64,000 nucleotides of DNA from a bacterium (GCA_022763185.1 JALEGL010000005.1:62001-126000); one strand, 5' to 3'. Shown: positions 46,745 through 57,459, counted from the first letter of the stretch. A program made the numbers and translations. Notes: generated by a model from the letters alone, not told the origin.

Positions 46745-47197
46745 CTAGCCTTTACGTTTAATCAGTTCCAGAAGATAATCCCCTAGGTATTCAACCACAC
46801 TGCCATCTTCTTGCTGAACATCTGTAACAGGAATCATATCACCTGAAACTGTGCATGATCGTGTTACTGGATCATAGCTTTCTATTTTGGCGTAATATTC
46901 TAAAGCTTCTCGGTCATCAAACTCATCTAATTCTTCAAAAAGTTCAATGTAGGTTCCTGATTCAAAGCCTAATTCTTGTGCTTCAGAAGAAAAAGAAAAC
47001 TCTCTTTTATGGCCATCATTGCCTCCATCATGTGACACAAAACCTTCAATATCAAAAAAACATACTTGGCTAAGTACATTAATCTCTAATGTGGCTGCGT
47101 CATCTTGATTTAATCTATAGGTTCCTGACGGGTGGGCAAAAGCGTTAGAAAAAATTGCAACTCCTGCAACGGCAAACATTATTTTTTTAAGTAACAT
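46745..47197 (-). CDS. small acidic secreted protein, probably Fur-regulated
   Basis: From ATG 47197 (AGGAGGA six bases upstream) the product is 150 residues with a signal peptide (LKKIMFAVAGVAIFSNAFA) and an acidic mature domain with two Cys. A frame from 47266 would run through the Fur box and is unlikely. No family is recognised. The near-consensus Fur site lies about 35 bases upstream of the ATG, so iron likely controls expression. Confidence 0.75.
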   Translation of the reverse strand: MLLKKIMFAVAGVAIFSNAFAHPSGTYRLNQDDAATLEINVLSQVCFFDIEGFVSHDGGNDGHKREFSFSSEAQELGFESGTYIELFEELDEFDDREALEYYAKIESYDPVTRSCTVSGDMIPVTDVQQEDGSVVEYLGDYLLELIKRKG

Positions 47198-47229
47198 GAC
47201 GGTCTTCCTCCTGATGTGGTTTAAATTAA

Positions 47230-47250
47230 TATTGATAGTCATTATCAATA
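47230..47250. promoter_or_regulatory. Fur box
   Basis: TATTGATA and TATCAATA form a perfect inverted repeat with a 5-base spacer. The inner 15 bases match the 7-1-7 Fur consensus TGATAATnATTATCA at 13 of 14 defined positions. It lies about 35 bases upstream of the small secreted gene and about 195 bases upstream of the bacterioferritin-like gene, so it mainly suits the former. Confidence 0.8.
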
Positions 47251-47445
47251 CTGATAAACTTTGCAAGTGATTTTTATCATTTTTTATTTATGTCAACGAC
47301 CACTTAGTTCTATGACATAGATAACTGTGACTGATTACTTAAGAATTAGAGCTTTACAAAGATCATTCCCCAGGTTTATGATTGCATGGGTAACTCACTT
47401 ATAAATAATAAATTTTTACATCTTAGCAGATACTGAAAGGTTTTT

Positions 47446-47883
47446 ATGGAAAACAAAGAATCCATCATTAAAGTTTTAAATGAAATTATGGAACATGAGC
47501 TGGCAGGCGTTGTAAAATATACGCATTACTCTCTCATGATTTTTGGTCATCATAGAATACCGATTGTTAAATGGTTAAGAGACCAAGCGACAGAGTCCTT
47601 GTTGCATGCAAACACTGCCGGTGAACATATCACCAGTCTGGGAGGCCACCCGTCCTTAAAAATTGCCCCTTTACTTGAAACGCATCAACATGAAGTCAAT
47701 GATATTCTAAAAGAAAGTTTAGAACATGAACAACGCCAGCTTGATAAGTACAAAGAACTGCTTTCAATTGTTGATACCCAGCATATTGCTTTAGAAGAAT
47801 ATTCTAGAACCATGGTGCGTGATGAACAGGAGCACATCAATGAAGTGCAAAAAATGCTCAGAAAACCAGGTGAACTTGATTAG
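47446..47883 (+). CDS. bfr: bacterioferritin-like iron-storage protein
   Basis: The 145-residue product has the ferroxidase ligands of the ferritin-like fold: E-I-M-E-H-E-L near residue 16, E-S-L-L-H-A-N-T-A-G-E-H near residue 49, H-E-Q-R-Q near residue 94 and R-D-E-Q-E-H near residue 128. The heme-ligating Met expected near residue 52 in true bacterioferritins is not evident, so it may lack heme. It could store iron or protect DNA from peroxide; context with a Fur box fits iron homeostasis. Confidence 0.87.
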   Translation: MENKESIIKVLNEIMEHELAGVVKYTHYSLMIFGHHRIPIVKWLRDQATESLLHANTAGEHITSLGGHPSLKIAPLLETHQHEVNDILKESLEHEQRQLDKYKELLSIVDTQHIALEEYSRTMVRDEQEHINEVQKMLRKPGELD

Positions 47884-47980
47884 CATGGTAAATGCGCGTT
47901 ACTAACCACTAATTTTCTTAATCAAGGTGCAGGTGAGTAATTTATAGACAGCTGAGTACTTTTTCACTAAGTTGACTCTC

Positions 47981-49528
47981 ATGTCTAACAACAACCCTGC
48001 ATATGAAAAACTCAAACAAAAAAATACTGCTGCCCTCTTGGGTGGTGGTGAAGATCGCATTAAAAAACAACACGACGCTGGAAAACTCACGGCCCGTGAA
48101 CGCATAGACTTTTTATTGGATGACAACAGCTTTGAAGAAATAGACAAGTTTGTCAAACACCGCTGCGATGAGTTTGGCATGCAGGATAAAAAAATTGAAG
48201 GCGATGGGGTTATTTGTGGTTATGGTAAAATTGATGGTCGCACGGTGTTGGTTTTTGCCCAAGATTTCACGGTTTTTGGCGGCTCACTTTCTGGTGCCAA
48301 TGCCAAAAAAATCTGTAAGGTTTTAGACTTGGCTTTAAAAATTGGCGTCCCCGTTATTGGCCTCAATGACTCAGGCGGTGCCAGAATCCAAGAAGGGGTA
48401 GAAAGTCTTGGCGGCTATGCAGATATTTTCTTGCGTAATACTTTAGCCTCTGGCGTGATTCCCCAAATCTCTGCCATCATGGGCCCTTGCGCCGGCGGTG
48501 CCGTTTACTCCCCCGCCATCACTGATTTTAACTTAATGGTGGATCAAAGCAGTTACATGTTTGTCACCGGTCCAGATGTGATTAAAACTGTGACCCATGA
48601 AGAAATCAGTAAAGAAGAGCTGGGTGGAGCCAATACCCACAATAAAAAAAGTGGTGTGGCACATTTTTCTTACCCAGATGATCAAAGTTGCTTGGTAGGC
48701 ATACGTCAGCTTATATCCTACTTGCCCAGCAACAACATGGAAAAAGCACCCCAACACGCCAATAAAGCTCCTAAAAAATCTGAAGCACTGGACACTTTAA
48801 TCCCACAAGAAGCCAACAAACCCTATGACATGAAAGCTTTGATTAACTTGGTAGTGGATGAAGATTCTTTTTATGAAGTTCATGCCGCTTATGCTCAAAA
48901 TATTGTGGTGGGTTTTGCTCGCGTAGAAGGAAAAAGTATAGGTATCGTGGCCAACCAACCGCAAGTCTTGGCCGGCTGCTTAGATATTCATTCTTCAAGT
49001 AAAGCTGCCCGTTTTATTCGCTTTTGTGACTGTTTCAATATTCCCGTGGTAAGTTTTGTAGATGTCCCCGGCTTTTTGCCGGGCACACAACAAGAATTTG
49101 GCGGCATCATTAAACACGGGGCCAAGCTCTTGTATGCTTATGCTGAAGCCACGGTTCCCAAGATCACTTTTATCACTCGTAAAGCCTATGGTGGTGCTTA
49201 TGATGTTATGTCTTCCAAGCATATTCGTGGTGATTTAAATTATGCCTACCCCAATGCAGAAATCGCTGTGATGGGCGCAGATGGTGCCGTGAATATTATT
49301 TTTAGAAATGAACTCAAACAGGCCAAAGATAGCACACAAAAACATAAAGAGTTGGTGGAAGATTATAAAAAAACTTTTGCCAATCCTTACAAAGCTGCTG
49401 AACTTGGTTTTATTGATGAAGTCATCTATCCATCACAAACAAGAGCCAAGTTGATTCAAGCCTTAGACTTGTTAAAAAACAAGCGCGATAAAAACCCACC
49501 CAAAAAGCATGGGAATATTCCTTTATAG
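47981..49528 (+). CDS. pccB: propionyl-CoA carboxylase beta subunit
   Basis: The 515-residue product is the carboxyltransferase subunit of acyl-CoA carboxylase (usual length about 510-530). It keeps the two crotonase-fold domains with the N-terminal G-D-G-V-I-C-G-Y and [10 protein letters not shown] motifs, the oxyanion G-G-A-V-Y-S segment near residue 165, and the C-terminal D-V-P-G-F-L-P-G motif near residue 352. The partner subunits (biotin carboxylase and carrier) lie 8.7 kb away at 58.2-60.3 kb. The start is ATG 47981; TTG 47972 adds three residues. Confidence 0.93.
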   Translation: MSNNNPAYEKLKQKNTAALLGGGEDRIKKQHDAGKLTARERIDFLLDDNSFEEIDKFVKHRCDEFGMQDKKIEGDGVICGYGKIDGRTVLVFAQDFTVFGGSLSGANAKKICKVLDLALKIGVPVIGLNDSGGARIQEGVESLGGYADIFLRNTLASGVIPQISAIMGPCAGGAVYSPAITDFNLMVDQSSYMFVTGPDVIKTVTHEEISKEELGGANTHNKKSGVAHFSYPDDQSCLVGIRQLISYLPSNNMEKAPQHANKAPKKSEALDTLIPQEANKPYDMKALINLVVDEDSFYEVHAAYAQNIVVGFARVEGKSIGIVANQPQVLAGCLDIHSSSKAARFIRFCDCFNIPVVSFVDVPGFLPGTQQEFGGIIKHGAKLLYAYAEATVPKITFITRKAYGGAYDVMSSKHIRGDLNYAYPNAEIAVMGADGAVNIIFRNELKQAKDSTQKHKELVEDYKKTFANPYKAAELGFIDEVIYPSQTRAKLIQALDLLKNKRDKNPPKKHGNIPL

Positions 49529-49592
49529 TTTTTTATCAAAAGCTAAGCCCTAGCTTTTGATATTGTCTGGATAATCCTGTAAAATTTTTATT

Positions 49593-50618
49593 GTGTCTGA
49601 ACAACAAACTGAATTTTCTCTGAAAAACTGTTTCTTATTTTTTTTTCTTTTACAATTTTTTGTATTCTTATTTTTTTATATCGGCATTAAAAAAACTGAA
49701 AGTAAATCTCAACTTTACACTTGTTCAGAGTTTACTATAAAACCTATTGAAACTTTTTCTTCACCCAAAACTAAACCTTCCCCACAAAGCATAGCTACTT
49801 TAAAAAAAGAACATGAAATTATTGTTACGCCCAAACCTATTAAAAAAAATAATGGACCCCAACCAGAGTACAGTGAGCTCAATACAACCAAACCCAGAGA
49901 AGATACTGAAATTGATATTGTTAACCCAGATGTAAAACACTCCCCAGACTACACACGTGATTTTTTAATTAATCACCAATGCCCAGTTATAAACTGCATT
50001 GAAATGAGTTTAAATTTTAAAGATAAAAATGACGCCAATTTTAATGTGCAAAAAGACGCCGATGGTCAAAATTTGTACACATTTAAAATCCGGGCAAAGC
50101 ACAAAGATAATAGAAGTTTTAAATTTCTCAATGCCATTGTTCAAGGAAAACTTTTATTATCACAATGCAGCTCCTTGGGTAATACTAATGTTGCCGTCCT
50201 AGGGTTTACGCCATCAAAAAACCCAATCATCAGCACTCAAAGAGGTCCCATTATTGTACAAGATAACAATGTATCCATTGGCAAAAAAGAGGGCTTTAAA
50301 ATTTTTAGAAATCAAAAACTAATTCAAAAAGTCACCTCACCTAAGAAAAATTTACTGCACAAGGCGAGCAACTCTATCATTTTTCATTTAAACCCTAATG
50401 GTCAATTGTTCTTCACACGTGCTGGAAGCAATCAATGCATTGCTTATTCTGAAAAACGTACCTTTCAAACAAGCCCTGCTAAACATTGTAATTTTAGATT
50501 AGAAAAAGATCCAAACCACAGTGCAAAATTTGAGCAAAGTGCAAACGAGCAATTTCATATACCAGCCAACAACAATAACAATTATACTGTTGCCATTTAT
50601 AACAAAAATTGCCGCTAA
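49593..50618 (+). CDS. membrane-anchored hypothetical protein
   Basis: The 341-residue product starts with GTG 49593 and has one strong hydrophobic segment (residues about 13-32, FFFLLQFFVFLFF). The extracytoplasmic part is Pro/Thr/Ser-rich near residues 45-105 and beta-like beyond it, with scattered Cys. No family recognised. It is followed by a strong bidirectional terminator. Confidence 0.7.
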   Translation: MSEQQTEFSLKNCFLFFFLLQFFVFLFFYIGIKKTESKSQLYTCSEFTIKPIETFSSPKTKPSPQSIATLKKEHEIIVTPKPIKKNNGPQPEYSELNTTKPREDTEIDIVNPDVKHSPDYTRDFLINHQCPVINCIEMSLNFKDKNDANFNVQKDADGQNLYTFKIRAKHKDNRSFKFLNAIVQGKLLLSQCSSLGNTNVAVLGFTPSKNPIISTQRGPIIVQDNNVSIGKKEGFKIFRNQKLIQKVTSPKKNLLHKASNSIIFHLNPNGQLFFTRAGSNQCIAYSEKRTFQTSPAKHCNFRLEKDPNHSAKFEQSANEQFHIPANNNNNYTVAIYNKNCR

Positions 50619-50620
50619 AA

Positions 50621-50652
50621 AAAAAGGTATGCACTGACGTACATACCTTTTT
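50621..50652. terminator. bidirectional intrinsic terminator
   Basis: AAAAAGGTATG (50621-50631) pairs with CATACCTTTTT (50642-50652) around a 10-base loop, with A- and T-tracts on both sides. It separates the convergent 49593-50618 gene (plus) and the slipin gene (minus). Confidence 0.85.
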
Positions 50653-50672
50653 ACTTAAACTATACTTTTATT

Positions 50673-51587
50673 TTAGCTTTCTTTTTTCTCCAAAAGTTTA
50701 GATGCTGTGGCTACCATACCTGCAATATCAGACAAGTTGGATGGAATGATTAGAGTATTGTTGGTTTTGGCCAACTTACCAAACTCTCCAACATATTGTT
50801 CAGCCACTCTTAAATTAACCGCATCTTTACCACCGTCTTCATTGATGGCTTGCGCAACTTTTCTTAAACCCTCAGCAGTAGCTGCTGCAATCAATTCAAT
50901 TTCTTTAGCGTAACCTTCTGCTTCATTGATCTGCTTTTGCTTTTCCCCTTCTGAACGCATAATGGCTTCTTGCTTATCGGCTTCAGCAATGTTGATTTTA
51001 GACTGTCTTAGACCTTCAGACTCTGCAATGGTCGCTCGTTTTTCACGCTCTGCTCGCATTTGTTTTTCCAAAGCATCGGTAACTGTTTTAGGGGGATCAA
51101 TGTTTTTAATTTCATAACGGGTTACTTTTACGCCCCAAGGATCTGAAGCTTTATCTACCGCTTGAATAATCTCTGAGTTAATGGCTTCACGCTCTTCAAA
51201 GGTTTTATCCAGCTCCAGTTTACCAATTTCTGAACGCATCGTGGTTTGCGCCAACTGAGTTGAAGCAAAACGAAAATTTTCAATGCCATAACTGGCTTTA
51301 ACTGGATCTATCACTTGTAAGTACAAAACGCCATCCACTTCGACAGCAATATTATCTCGTGTAATACAGGTTTGAGACGGTACATCCAAAGCCACTTCTT
51401 TAAGTGAATGCTGATACGCCACTCTATCGACAAATGGTACCAAAATATGCAAGCCAGCTCTAAGAGTCTTAGAGTACTTACCCAAACGCTCAACAATATA
51501 GGCTTGCTTCTGCGGCACAATCCGCACCGACTGCGCCAAAACAATTAAAACAAATAAAGCTAATCCCGCTCCAACAAAAATTCCCAT
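50673..51587 (-). CDS. slipin/QmcA-like SPFH membrane protein
   Basis: The 304-residue product has an N-terminal membrane helix and a band-7 domain (V-P-Q-K-Q-A-Y-I-V-E-R-L-G-K-Y, then R-A-E-R-E-K-R-A-T-I-A-E-S-E-G). It ends with a Lys/Glu stretch. This is the slipin/QmcA class that pairs with NfeD proteins; an NfeD gene lies 91 bases upstream in transcription, which fits the usual pair. They probably maintain membrane microdomains. GGAGG precedes the ATG. Confidence 0.9.
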   Translation of the reverse strand: MGIFVGAGLALFVLIVLAQSVRIVPQKQAYIVERLGKYSKTLRAGLHILVPFVDRVAYQHSLKEVALDVPSQTCITRDNIAVEVDGVLYLQVIDPVKASYGIENFRFASTQLAQTTMRSEIGKLELDKTFEEREAINSEIIQAVDKASDPWGVKVTRYEIKNIDPPKTVTDALEKQMRAEREKRATIAESEGLRQSKINIAEADKQEAIMRSEGEKQKQINEAEGYAKEIELIAAATAEGLRKVAQAINEDGGKDAVNLRVAEQYVGEFGKLAKTNNTLIIPSNLSDIAGMVATASKLLEKKES

Positions 51588-51678
51588 AGATCCTCCTTTT
51601 AATTCATCAAAAGATAAATCCTACCTTTTGATATTTATTCCTCAGGCACAAAAGACAACGACTACCTTTTGTACTTAA

Positions 51679-52122
51679 TTACTCCACAATAAGTTTTATG
51701 CCATCAATGGCTTTGATTTTGACCACTTTGCCAACAGGGTGATCGTTATCTGATAACGCTGACCATTTGGCACCTTTGTATTCAACTGCGCCTGTATGTT
51801 GATCTGCATCAATGGTTTCAACAACCTTGACATGTTCACCCACAAAGTCCTCTAAATTGGCATCGGCATTTTGTTCATCTGTAGTGTAACCGGTAAACTG
51901 ATTTTTAACCCATTTGCGCAGAGAAAATAAAAACCCAACTGATGCAAAAGAAAACAATAAAAGCTGGTGATTGGGATTAGGCAAAATACCAAAGGCACAG
52001 ACAATCGCCACCAGCCAAGCACCCAAACCAAAAAACAAAAACAAAACCGCAGGAACAATAATCTCGCTGATCAATAAAACCAAACCCACAAAAAACCAAA
52101 TCAGCTCAGGTGTCCATTTCAT
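51679..52122 (-). CDS. nfeD: NfeD-family membrane protein
   Basis: From ATG 52122 the product is 147 residues (GTG 52128 would add two). It has three membrane segments (about residues 8-28, 30-45, 48-70) and a C-terminal OB-fold domain (Y-K-G-A-K-W-S-A-L-S-D and V-G-K-V-V-K-I-K-A-I-D-G). NfeD partners with slipins; the gene is transcribed ahead of the slipin gene. It is the short, truncated NfeD class without the protease domain. Confidence 0.88.
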   Translation of the reverse strand: MKWTPELIWFFVGLVLLISEIIVPAVLFLFFGLGAWLVAIVCAFGILPNPNHQLLLFSFASVGFLFSLRKWVKNQFTGYTTDEQNADANLEDFVGEHVKVVETIDADQHTGAVEYKGAKWSALSDNDHPVGKVVKIKAIDGIKLIVE

Positions 52123-52163
52123 GGTCACATACTAACACTTTCATTTTTAACTGAAAAGAAAAA

Positions 52164-55100
52164 TCACTGCTCTTGCATATCAGATTCTACATACCTTTTT
52201 CGAAGTTCAAACTCAGCTGAGCTAACAACAACTTTTTCAGTGTATATCATGCTAGCCAAAAAAGCCTGAGAAAAATTAGGCGACATACGGTTTACACAAA
52301 AATTATACAACATCAAATGGTTTAAAAAAACACTTTTAAATGAATCGGCAAGGTCGAATCCCGTATAAAAAATAAAACGTTTCAGTGTGGGTGCATAGCT
52401 TGGATCGACATTTTTAAACACTGTACTGCCTTCATTTTGTCTGTGAATAAACATAGCATATGCATCAAGCAATTTTTCTTCTAACGCACTATCGCTTATA
52501 CTTTCCCAAAATCTTAAATCTTCTTGAGAAAATAAAATATTTTCATGGTTGTTTTGCTGTTCTAATTGAGAAATTTGATAATCAATTTGTTCTAACAAAT
52601 TAGAAGAGTGTATATCAGTTTTACTTGCATTGTATTGAATCATCTCACGTAACTGACCTTCAATTTCTTCAAAACTGTTACCATTAATATATGTTTGAAT
52701 ATTTTGAAGTTGTATTTCCTCATTATTCCAATAATGGTTATCCAACAATGAGTATAAGCCTGCATCAACACCCAAACGAACCCCCATGCTCAAACTATAG
52801 TCGTACAAAGGAACAAGCAGCATTGATTTACCCGCTGATGAAAAATTAGCAAGCTTTGCTTTTTTAACTAAACTATAAATAAATAAATCTAGAAATAATC
52901 TTGTCCAATATCGACCACTATCAACTTTATCATCCCAATGAACTACAGAATAAGCAGTAGTTTTTCCAGCTAGGCTTGCAAACATTGCTAAACTAGAAAA
53001 GTGTGCTTTATACATTTTATTGATATTAGTAGGAAACTGACATTGTTCAACGATTTGGCGTCTTGCGTTTGCAATCGACTTACTTCTTTCTAAAGCTTCA
53101 TGATGAGTTAACATTTTTCCAGTAACATGATCAGGATAATTTCTAGCTTTTGAATATTGTTTCCAAGCTACTTTTAAGTCTTTTCTTCTCTTGGCTAAAA
53201 TTTGCTTCGCTTTTCTTGCGTTACGTATATTTGGAACAACTCTCTCAATAATGTTATCTGAAACAATTGTAGAGAAATCTAATGGTTGTGAAGAATTACC
53301 GGTAAAATGTGTAAAAAGACCTTGTTCAATTCTTTTCACTTCCTGTTCAAGTTTATAGTAGTCCATAAAATCTAAGTCAATCGATCTTAATTGATTTTGT
53401 AACCTTCCTGTTCTTGACCATGATCTTTGAATAAATGGATTTAATGTTGCTTCATTTGGCCAAGCTAAATTAAAGCGTCTTAGAATCATTGTGTTAGAAT
53501 TTGTAATAGTATCACCATATGCTCTTTGAAACACTTTAAAGTCAAAAGAGGTTCTTAACGTTAAGTGTTCTTGTTCCATTTTAACAATAATTTTATCTAA
53601 ATTATATGTTGGCACATAACGTTCAACCCACTCTAAAAATTTTTCTTTATCACTACTTTGAGAAGCTGTATTATCAAGAATTCTTTTAAAACGACTTAAC
53701 TGTTGTTTTCTTACCGGATCAATTTTTAAAACGTTGTCTCTAAATACAATCTTATAGTCAAATGCGTTTCGTCTTTCATACTCAATAATTTTTCTATGCA
53801 AACTTTGTATATTTATCCTTCCTTGCCGATAGAGCTGATTAATAAAATTAAGCATCTTTTCCAATTCAACAGCGTCATCAGAAAAATAAATTAGTTTCTC
53901 TATAAACCAGCCATTCCTTGAATTCACAGGAAGGGTTAAGACATAATCAAGCAACTTATTTCTTACTCTATGCGAAAAATATCTAATATCATGTGAAAAA
54001 AATTGATTTACTCTTAAATCGGCTTCACCAACTATCCTTCTTAAAGGATCTCTTCTAATACTATTAATATCAATGCCACTGTGTTTTTGGATGATTTGTC
54101 TTGCTCTAGCTTCAAATTGATCTTCAGGTATATCCTTAAGCTCGTGATACATTTTTCTAAAACGAAAAAAATCACCATCATATAGCTTTGGGTCAGAAAG
54201 TATTGTAATTGTATTTATATCCAATACAGCTTCAACATTTTGATTTCTTTTAATTAAAGCTTGCAAGGTTACAAATGCATTTCTTTTAAAATCTCTATAG
54301 GCTGGATTAAATATTAACTCATGTATATGTTGAGCATAGGGCTTAAGGTCTTGAATCACTCTCAATAAAGCAGCTCCATCAAACATCAATGCCAAAGCCA
54401 AAGAAATTTTTGCATCTAAAAACATGCCTTTATATTCGGCATAAACAGCATGACTATCAACTGCATTTTTGTGATTGGCAATAAAACTTTTTCTACTATT
54501 TTGTACTGCTTGATGATAACGATCTTTTGCATTAATAAAAAGCATCGTTTCTAAAGAACCTACTACAAAAAGAGCTGAAATTTTAGTGAACAAAGCATGA
54601 GATCCAACTCCTCGAGTAAAAATTGCAACTAAAACGCCTGAACCAACCAAAGCAATGTTTTGAGCCGTTCTATAAAAAACGTCTCTTTTATACTGTTTAT
54701 CTAGAAGTATCTCACTGACATAATATCCCATTTCCGCTGACGCAATAACTGAATCATCATCAAATAAATTCTCACCAATTAATGCGTCTACTAAAGCAAG
54801 AGGGTAAATTAAAACATAATCATCGAGCCTTTCAGAAAGCTCATAATATCTTCCGCCATTAATAATTTCAAAGTCACTCTTTAAATCATCAAACATTTGA
54901 ATAAGTGTTGAAAAATAAGTGTTCTCGATTTCATTAAGAGAAAAGACTTTTCTTTCTTCAAGAAGTTTCATTGCCCAATGAACTTTAGGTACATCCGATG
55001 ATTTTAAGTACATTTTTAACGGGTGTGAAAAATTTTCTGACCAAAGAGTATCTTGAGGCTTGGCAAAAATATAGCCCATATTTACACATCTATTTTTTAG

Positions 55101-56498
55101 TTCTTCACTGTTGTTACTATAATATATACTGGATAAAAACTGATCTTGACCAAAAAGAAAGTACCATTTTCGTTGTTTAAAAAAAGCAAAAAATGGGTCA
55201 AGTACTTCATAATGAAAGTTACTAGAATTTCTATATTTACTATTGCTACCCCTGTTCATCCAGCATTTTTGATTAAGGGATGAAATAAACTGTTCAATAG
55301 CGTAAACATCTTGTTCAGTATATGCCCATTCTTTTTCATCTGTAGCGTTGTCTAAAATTAGCGTACATTTTTTTTCTTCTTCAGTATAGCTTTGCGCTTC
55401 ATATTCTGTTAAACTATTATCAAGATCACATTGTTCCAGATCCTCAAAAGCATAAACAATACCAATTTCTAAACTAACTTGCATGTGATCCTGTTCACAA
55501 ATTGACTGTGCTTTTTCACCACTCTGGTAGCAAACAACTTGTCTCGCCCAACGATTAAATCTATCCCAACTATTTTTAATCTGGATAAGTTTGTTTCTGG
55601 GCATTCTCCTTAAGTCGTATGCTAATCGCTCTTTTATAACTCTTTTGAGTTGATTTTTGGCTGCACTTTGAAAAAGACTAGTCGCATAAAGCTCAATATT
55701 TTGATTTACATTATCAATTATTATTTCCTGTTGGTTATTTTCATTTGTATTTATAACTTTATGATAGTTAGAGTTTGGATTTAACACTAAACGATCTTTA
55801 TATTCATTAAAATACATAGTATTTATATCATTTGCTTTTTCAAAAAAATCATCTTGTGAATGTTGATAGTCTGAGAACCTATAACTGCGATAACCTGGGC
55901 TTAAATACATACGAGCAAACATTTGTTTTTTTCTTAATGCATCAAAATGATGATGATTTGCAAACTCTTCCTCTATTTTAGCTAGCATAAAGCCAACATT
56001 TTTTTTCAGCTTTGCATTGCTCAATTTCTCAGTTTCATTAAAAAACATTTGCTTTAAATCTTGAGAATAACCTTTCATCTCAGATTGCGTATCGTTGGAT
56101 AAGTTTTCCGAACTGTATAGAGGTGCTAAAAAAGCACAATACCAATAAAGAGACTTTTCTTGTGTTGGTCTTAAAAAATCATGACATTTGACGCCATTTT
56201 CACAGTTATCTAAATAGTTCTTATACTCACCACTTTGAATTGTAGCCGTTAAGTTTTGAATTGCTACTTGAGCAAAGTCTAAAAAATCTTGCTTACATCC
56301 ACCCTCAACAATTGAATAACCTAGTAAATCACTATTATAAACAGATGTACCTAACTTTTCCTTGAAAATATTGGCACACATATTAGGGACGTTGACACTT
56401 ACACTCGAAAAAACGCTAAAAGAAAAACAAAAAGTTACTCCTAAAAAACACCATTTTAACTTTTGAAATGATTTATAGTGTAACTTATCTAAAATCAT
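52164..56498 (-). CDS. 1444-residue secreted protein of unknown function
   Basis: From ATG 56498 (AAAGGA six bases upstream) the product is 1444 residues; the longer frame from 56561 would run into the previous gene. A signal peptide (WCFLGVTFCFSFSVFSS) is followed by a largely helical, Asn/Glu/Arg/Tyr-rich body with several Cys in the first 500 residues. Two hydrophobic segments sit near residues 660-700 (IALVGSGVLVAIFTRG and ALFVVGSLETMLFI) and another near 1250. No family, repeat or catalytic motif is recognised. The start overlaps the preceding gene by 14 bases, so it belongs to a three-gene operon. Confidence 0.75.
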   Translation of the reverse strand: MILDKLHYKSFQKLKWCFLGVTFCFSFSVFSSVSVNVPNMCANIFKEKLGTSVYNSDLLGYSIVEGGCKQDFLDFAQVAIQNLTATIQSGEYKNYLDNCENGVKCHDFLRPTQEKSLYWYCAFLAPLYSSENLSNDTQSEMKGYSQDLKQMFFNETEKLSNAKLKKNVGFMLAKIEEEFANHHHFDALRKKQMFARMYLSPGYRSYRFSDYQHSQDDFFEKANDINTMYFNEYKDRLVLNPNSNYHKVINTNENNQQEIIIDNVNQNIELYATSLFQSAAKNQLKRVIKERLAYDLRRMPRNKLIQIKNSWDRFNRWARQVVCYQSGEKAQSICEQDHMQVSLEIGIVYAFEDLEQCDLDNSLTEYEAQSYTEEEKKCTLILDNATDEKEWAYTEQDVYAIEQFISSLNQKCWMNRGSNSKYRNSSNFHYEVLDPFFAFFKQRKWYFLFGQDQFLSSIYYSNNSEELKNRCVNMGYIFAKPQDTLWSENFSHPLKMYLKSSDVPKVHWAMKLLEERKVFSLNEIENTYFSTLIQMFDDLKSDFEIINGGRYYELSERLDDYVLIYPLALVDALIGENLFDDDSVIASAEMGYYVSEILLDKQYKRDVFYRTAQNIALVGSGVLVAIFTRGVGSHALFTKISALFVVGSLETMLFINAKDRYHQAVQNSRKSFIANHKNAVDSHAVYAEYKGMFLDAKISLALALMFDGAALLRVIQDLKPYAQHIHELIFNPAYRDFKRNAFVTLQALIKRNQNVEAVLDINTITILSDPKLYDGDFFRFRKMYHELKDIPEDQFEARARQIIQKHSGIDINSIRRDPLRRIVGEADLRVNQFFSHDIRYFSHRVRNKLLDYVLTLPVNSRNGWFIEKLIYFSDDAVELEKMLNFINQLYRQGRINIQSLHRKIIEYERRNAFDYKIVFRDNVLKIDPVRKQQLSRFKRILDNTASQSSDKEKFLEWVERYVPTYNLDKIIVKMEQEHLTLRTSFDFKVFQRAYGDTITNSNTMILRRFNLAWPNEATLNPFIQRSWSRTGRLQNQLRSIDLDFMDYYKLEQEVKRIEQGLFTHFTGNSSQPLDFSTIVSDNIIERVVPNIRNARKAKQILAKRRKDLKVAWKQYSKARNYPDHVTGKMLTHHEALERSKSIANARRQIVEQCQFPTNINKMYKAHFSSLAMFASLAGKTTAYSVVHWDDKVDSGRYWTRLFLDLFIYSLVKKAKLANFSSAGKSMLLVPLYDYSLSMGVRLGVDAGLYSLLDNHYWNNEEIQLQNIQTYINGNSFEEIEGQLREMIQYNASKTDIHSSNLLEQIDYQISQLEQQNNHENILFSQEDLRFWESISDSALEEKLLDAYAMFIHRQNEGSTVFKNVDPSYAPTLKRFIFYTGFDLADSFKSVFLNHLMLYNFCVNRMSPNFSQAFLASMIYTEKVVVSSAEFELRKRYVESDMQEQ

Positions 56499-57459
56499 TT
56501 TTAATCCTTTCACAGAGTATTTTATATGCTTGAAAGGATTGTTGTTTCTGGTTTTTATCACTAATTTTTTCTATCCCACTCAACACATTCAAAGTTTTAA
56601 AAATGGTATATGGAATATCTATTTCCATAAGATAGAGACTATTGTTTTCCTGAGCAAGCGAAACATTCATATGTGATTGACTCTGTTCATTCTGTTTATT
56701 AAAAATTAATATTGGCTCATGAATCGGCAACAATTCTATGAGTTCTTTTTTACTAGGATAGTATGTTAGGCTTGTCCTGACATAGCGATAAGGAATCCAC
56801 TTTTTATACTGTTTAACTGAATAATATTGTACTCTTTGATGTAGCTCACCTATCAAAGCATATTGCATTTTTCTTGAATAACCTTCTTCTTGAATAGAAT
56901 TATTAACTAGATAATCTTCACTCAAGTAACTTAAAGACAGATCTTCTAATTCATTAACGCTCAGAGCATCTTTAAAACGAAAAAATTCAATTGAATTGGA
57001 AAAATGATTATTGAGAAAAAAATCACACTGATTTGTTAACCATTTATATTCATCGTTATCAAAGCTAATGCTAGCAGGAATTCCATACTTTTGTACAACC
57101 GACAACGCAGCTTCTAAAGTTTTTGATTCTTGATTGTTGACTATTAAAAAATACAATAGTTTTTCTAAGCTTTTATATTTTCTATATCCGTAACTATTTT
57201 CAACTGAATATCCGGGATAAGCTATTAATCCAAAAGCAGAAGGAGATGATAATTTTATTCTAGGAACTGTATGCATTAATTCAAATGCTCTTGAAAGCAA
57301 AACTGAAGATTTGTAAGTTGGATCATCACTAATAAGTGATTGTTCAGAATATTTAGAGTTAAAAACCCAAATCATTCTGCCTTCTTGAGAAAAAGCAACT
57401 GAAAGACAAATAAATAACGTAACGCAATAAAAAAACCTTAGTTTATACTGATATTTCAA
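56485..57459 (-). CDS. secreted protein of unknown function, operon partner of the giant gene
   Basis: I take TTG 57459, because GGGGG sits five bases before it; a TTG four codons upstream lies on top of the ribosome site itself. The product is 324 residues with a signal peptide (YKLRFFYCVTLFICLSVAFSQ). The mature protein is Ser/Tyr/Asn/Leu-rich; no family recognised. Its end overlaps the giant gene start, and 23 bases separate it from the first gene of the operon. Confidence 0.7.
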   Translation of the reverse strand: MKYQYKLRFFYCVTLFICLSVAFSQEGRMIWVFNSKYSEQSLISDDPTYKSSVLLSRAFELMHTVPRIKLSSPSAFGLIAYPGYSVENSYGYRKYKSLEKLLYFLIVNNQESKTLEAALSVVQKYGIPASISFDNDEYKWLTNQCDFFLNNHFSNSIEFFRFKDALSVNELEDLSLSYLSEDYLVNNSIQEEGYSRKMQYALIGELHQRVQYYSVKQYKKWIPYRYVRTSLTYYPSKKELIELLPIHEPILIFNKQNEQSQSHMNVSLAQENNSLYLMEIDIPYTIFKTLNVLSGIEKISDKNQKQQSFQAYKILCERIKNDFR

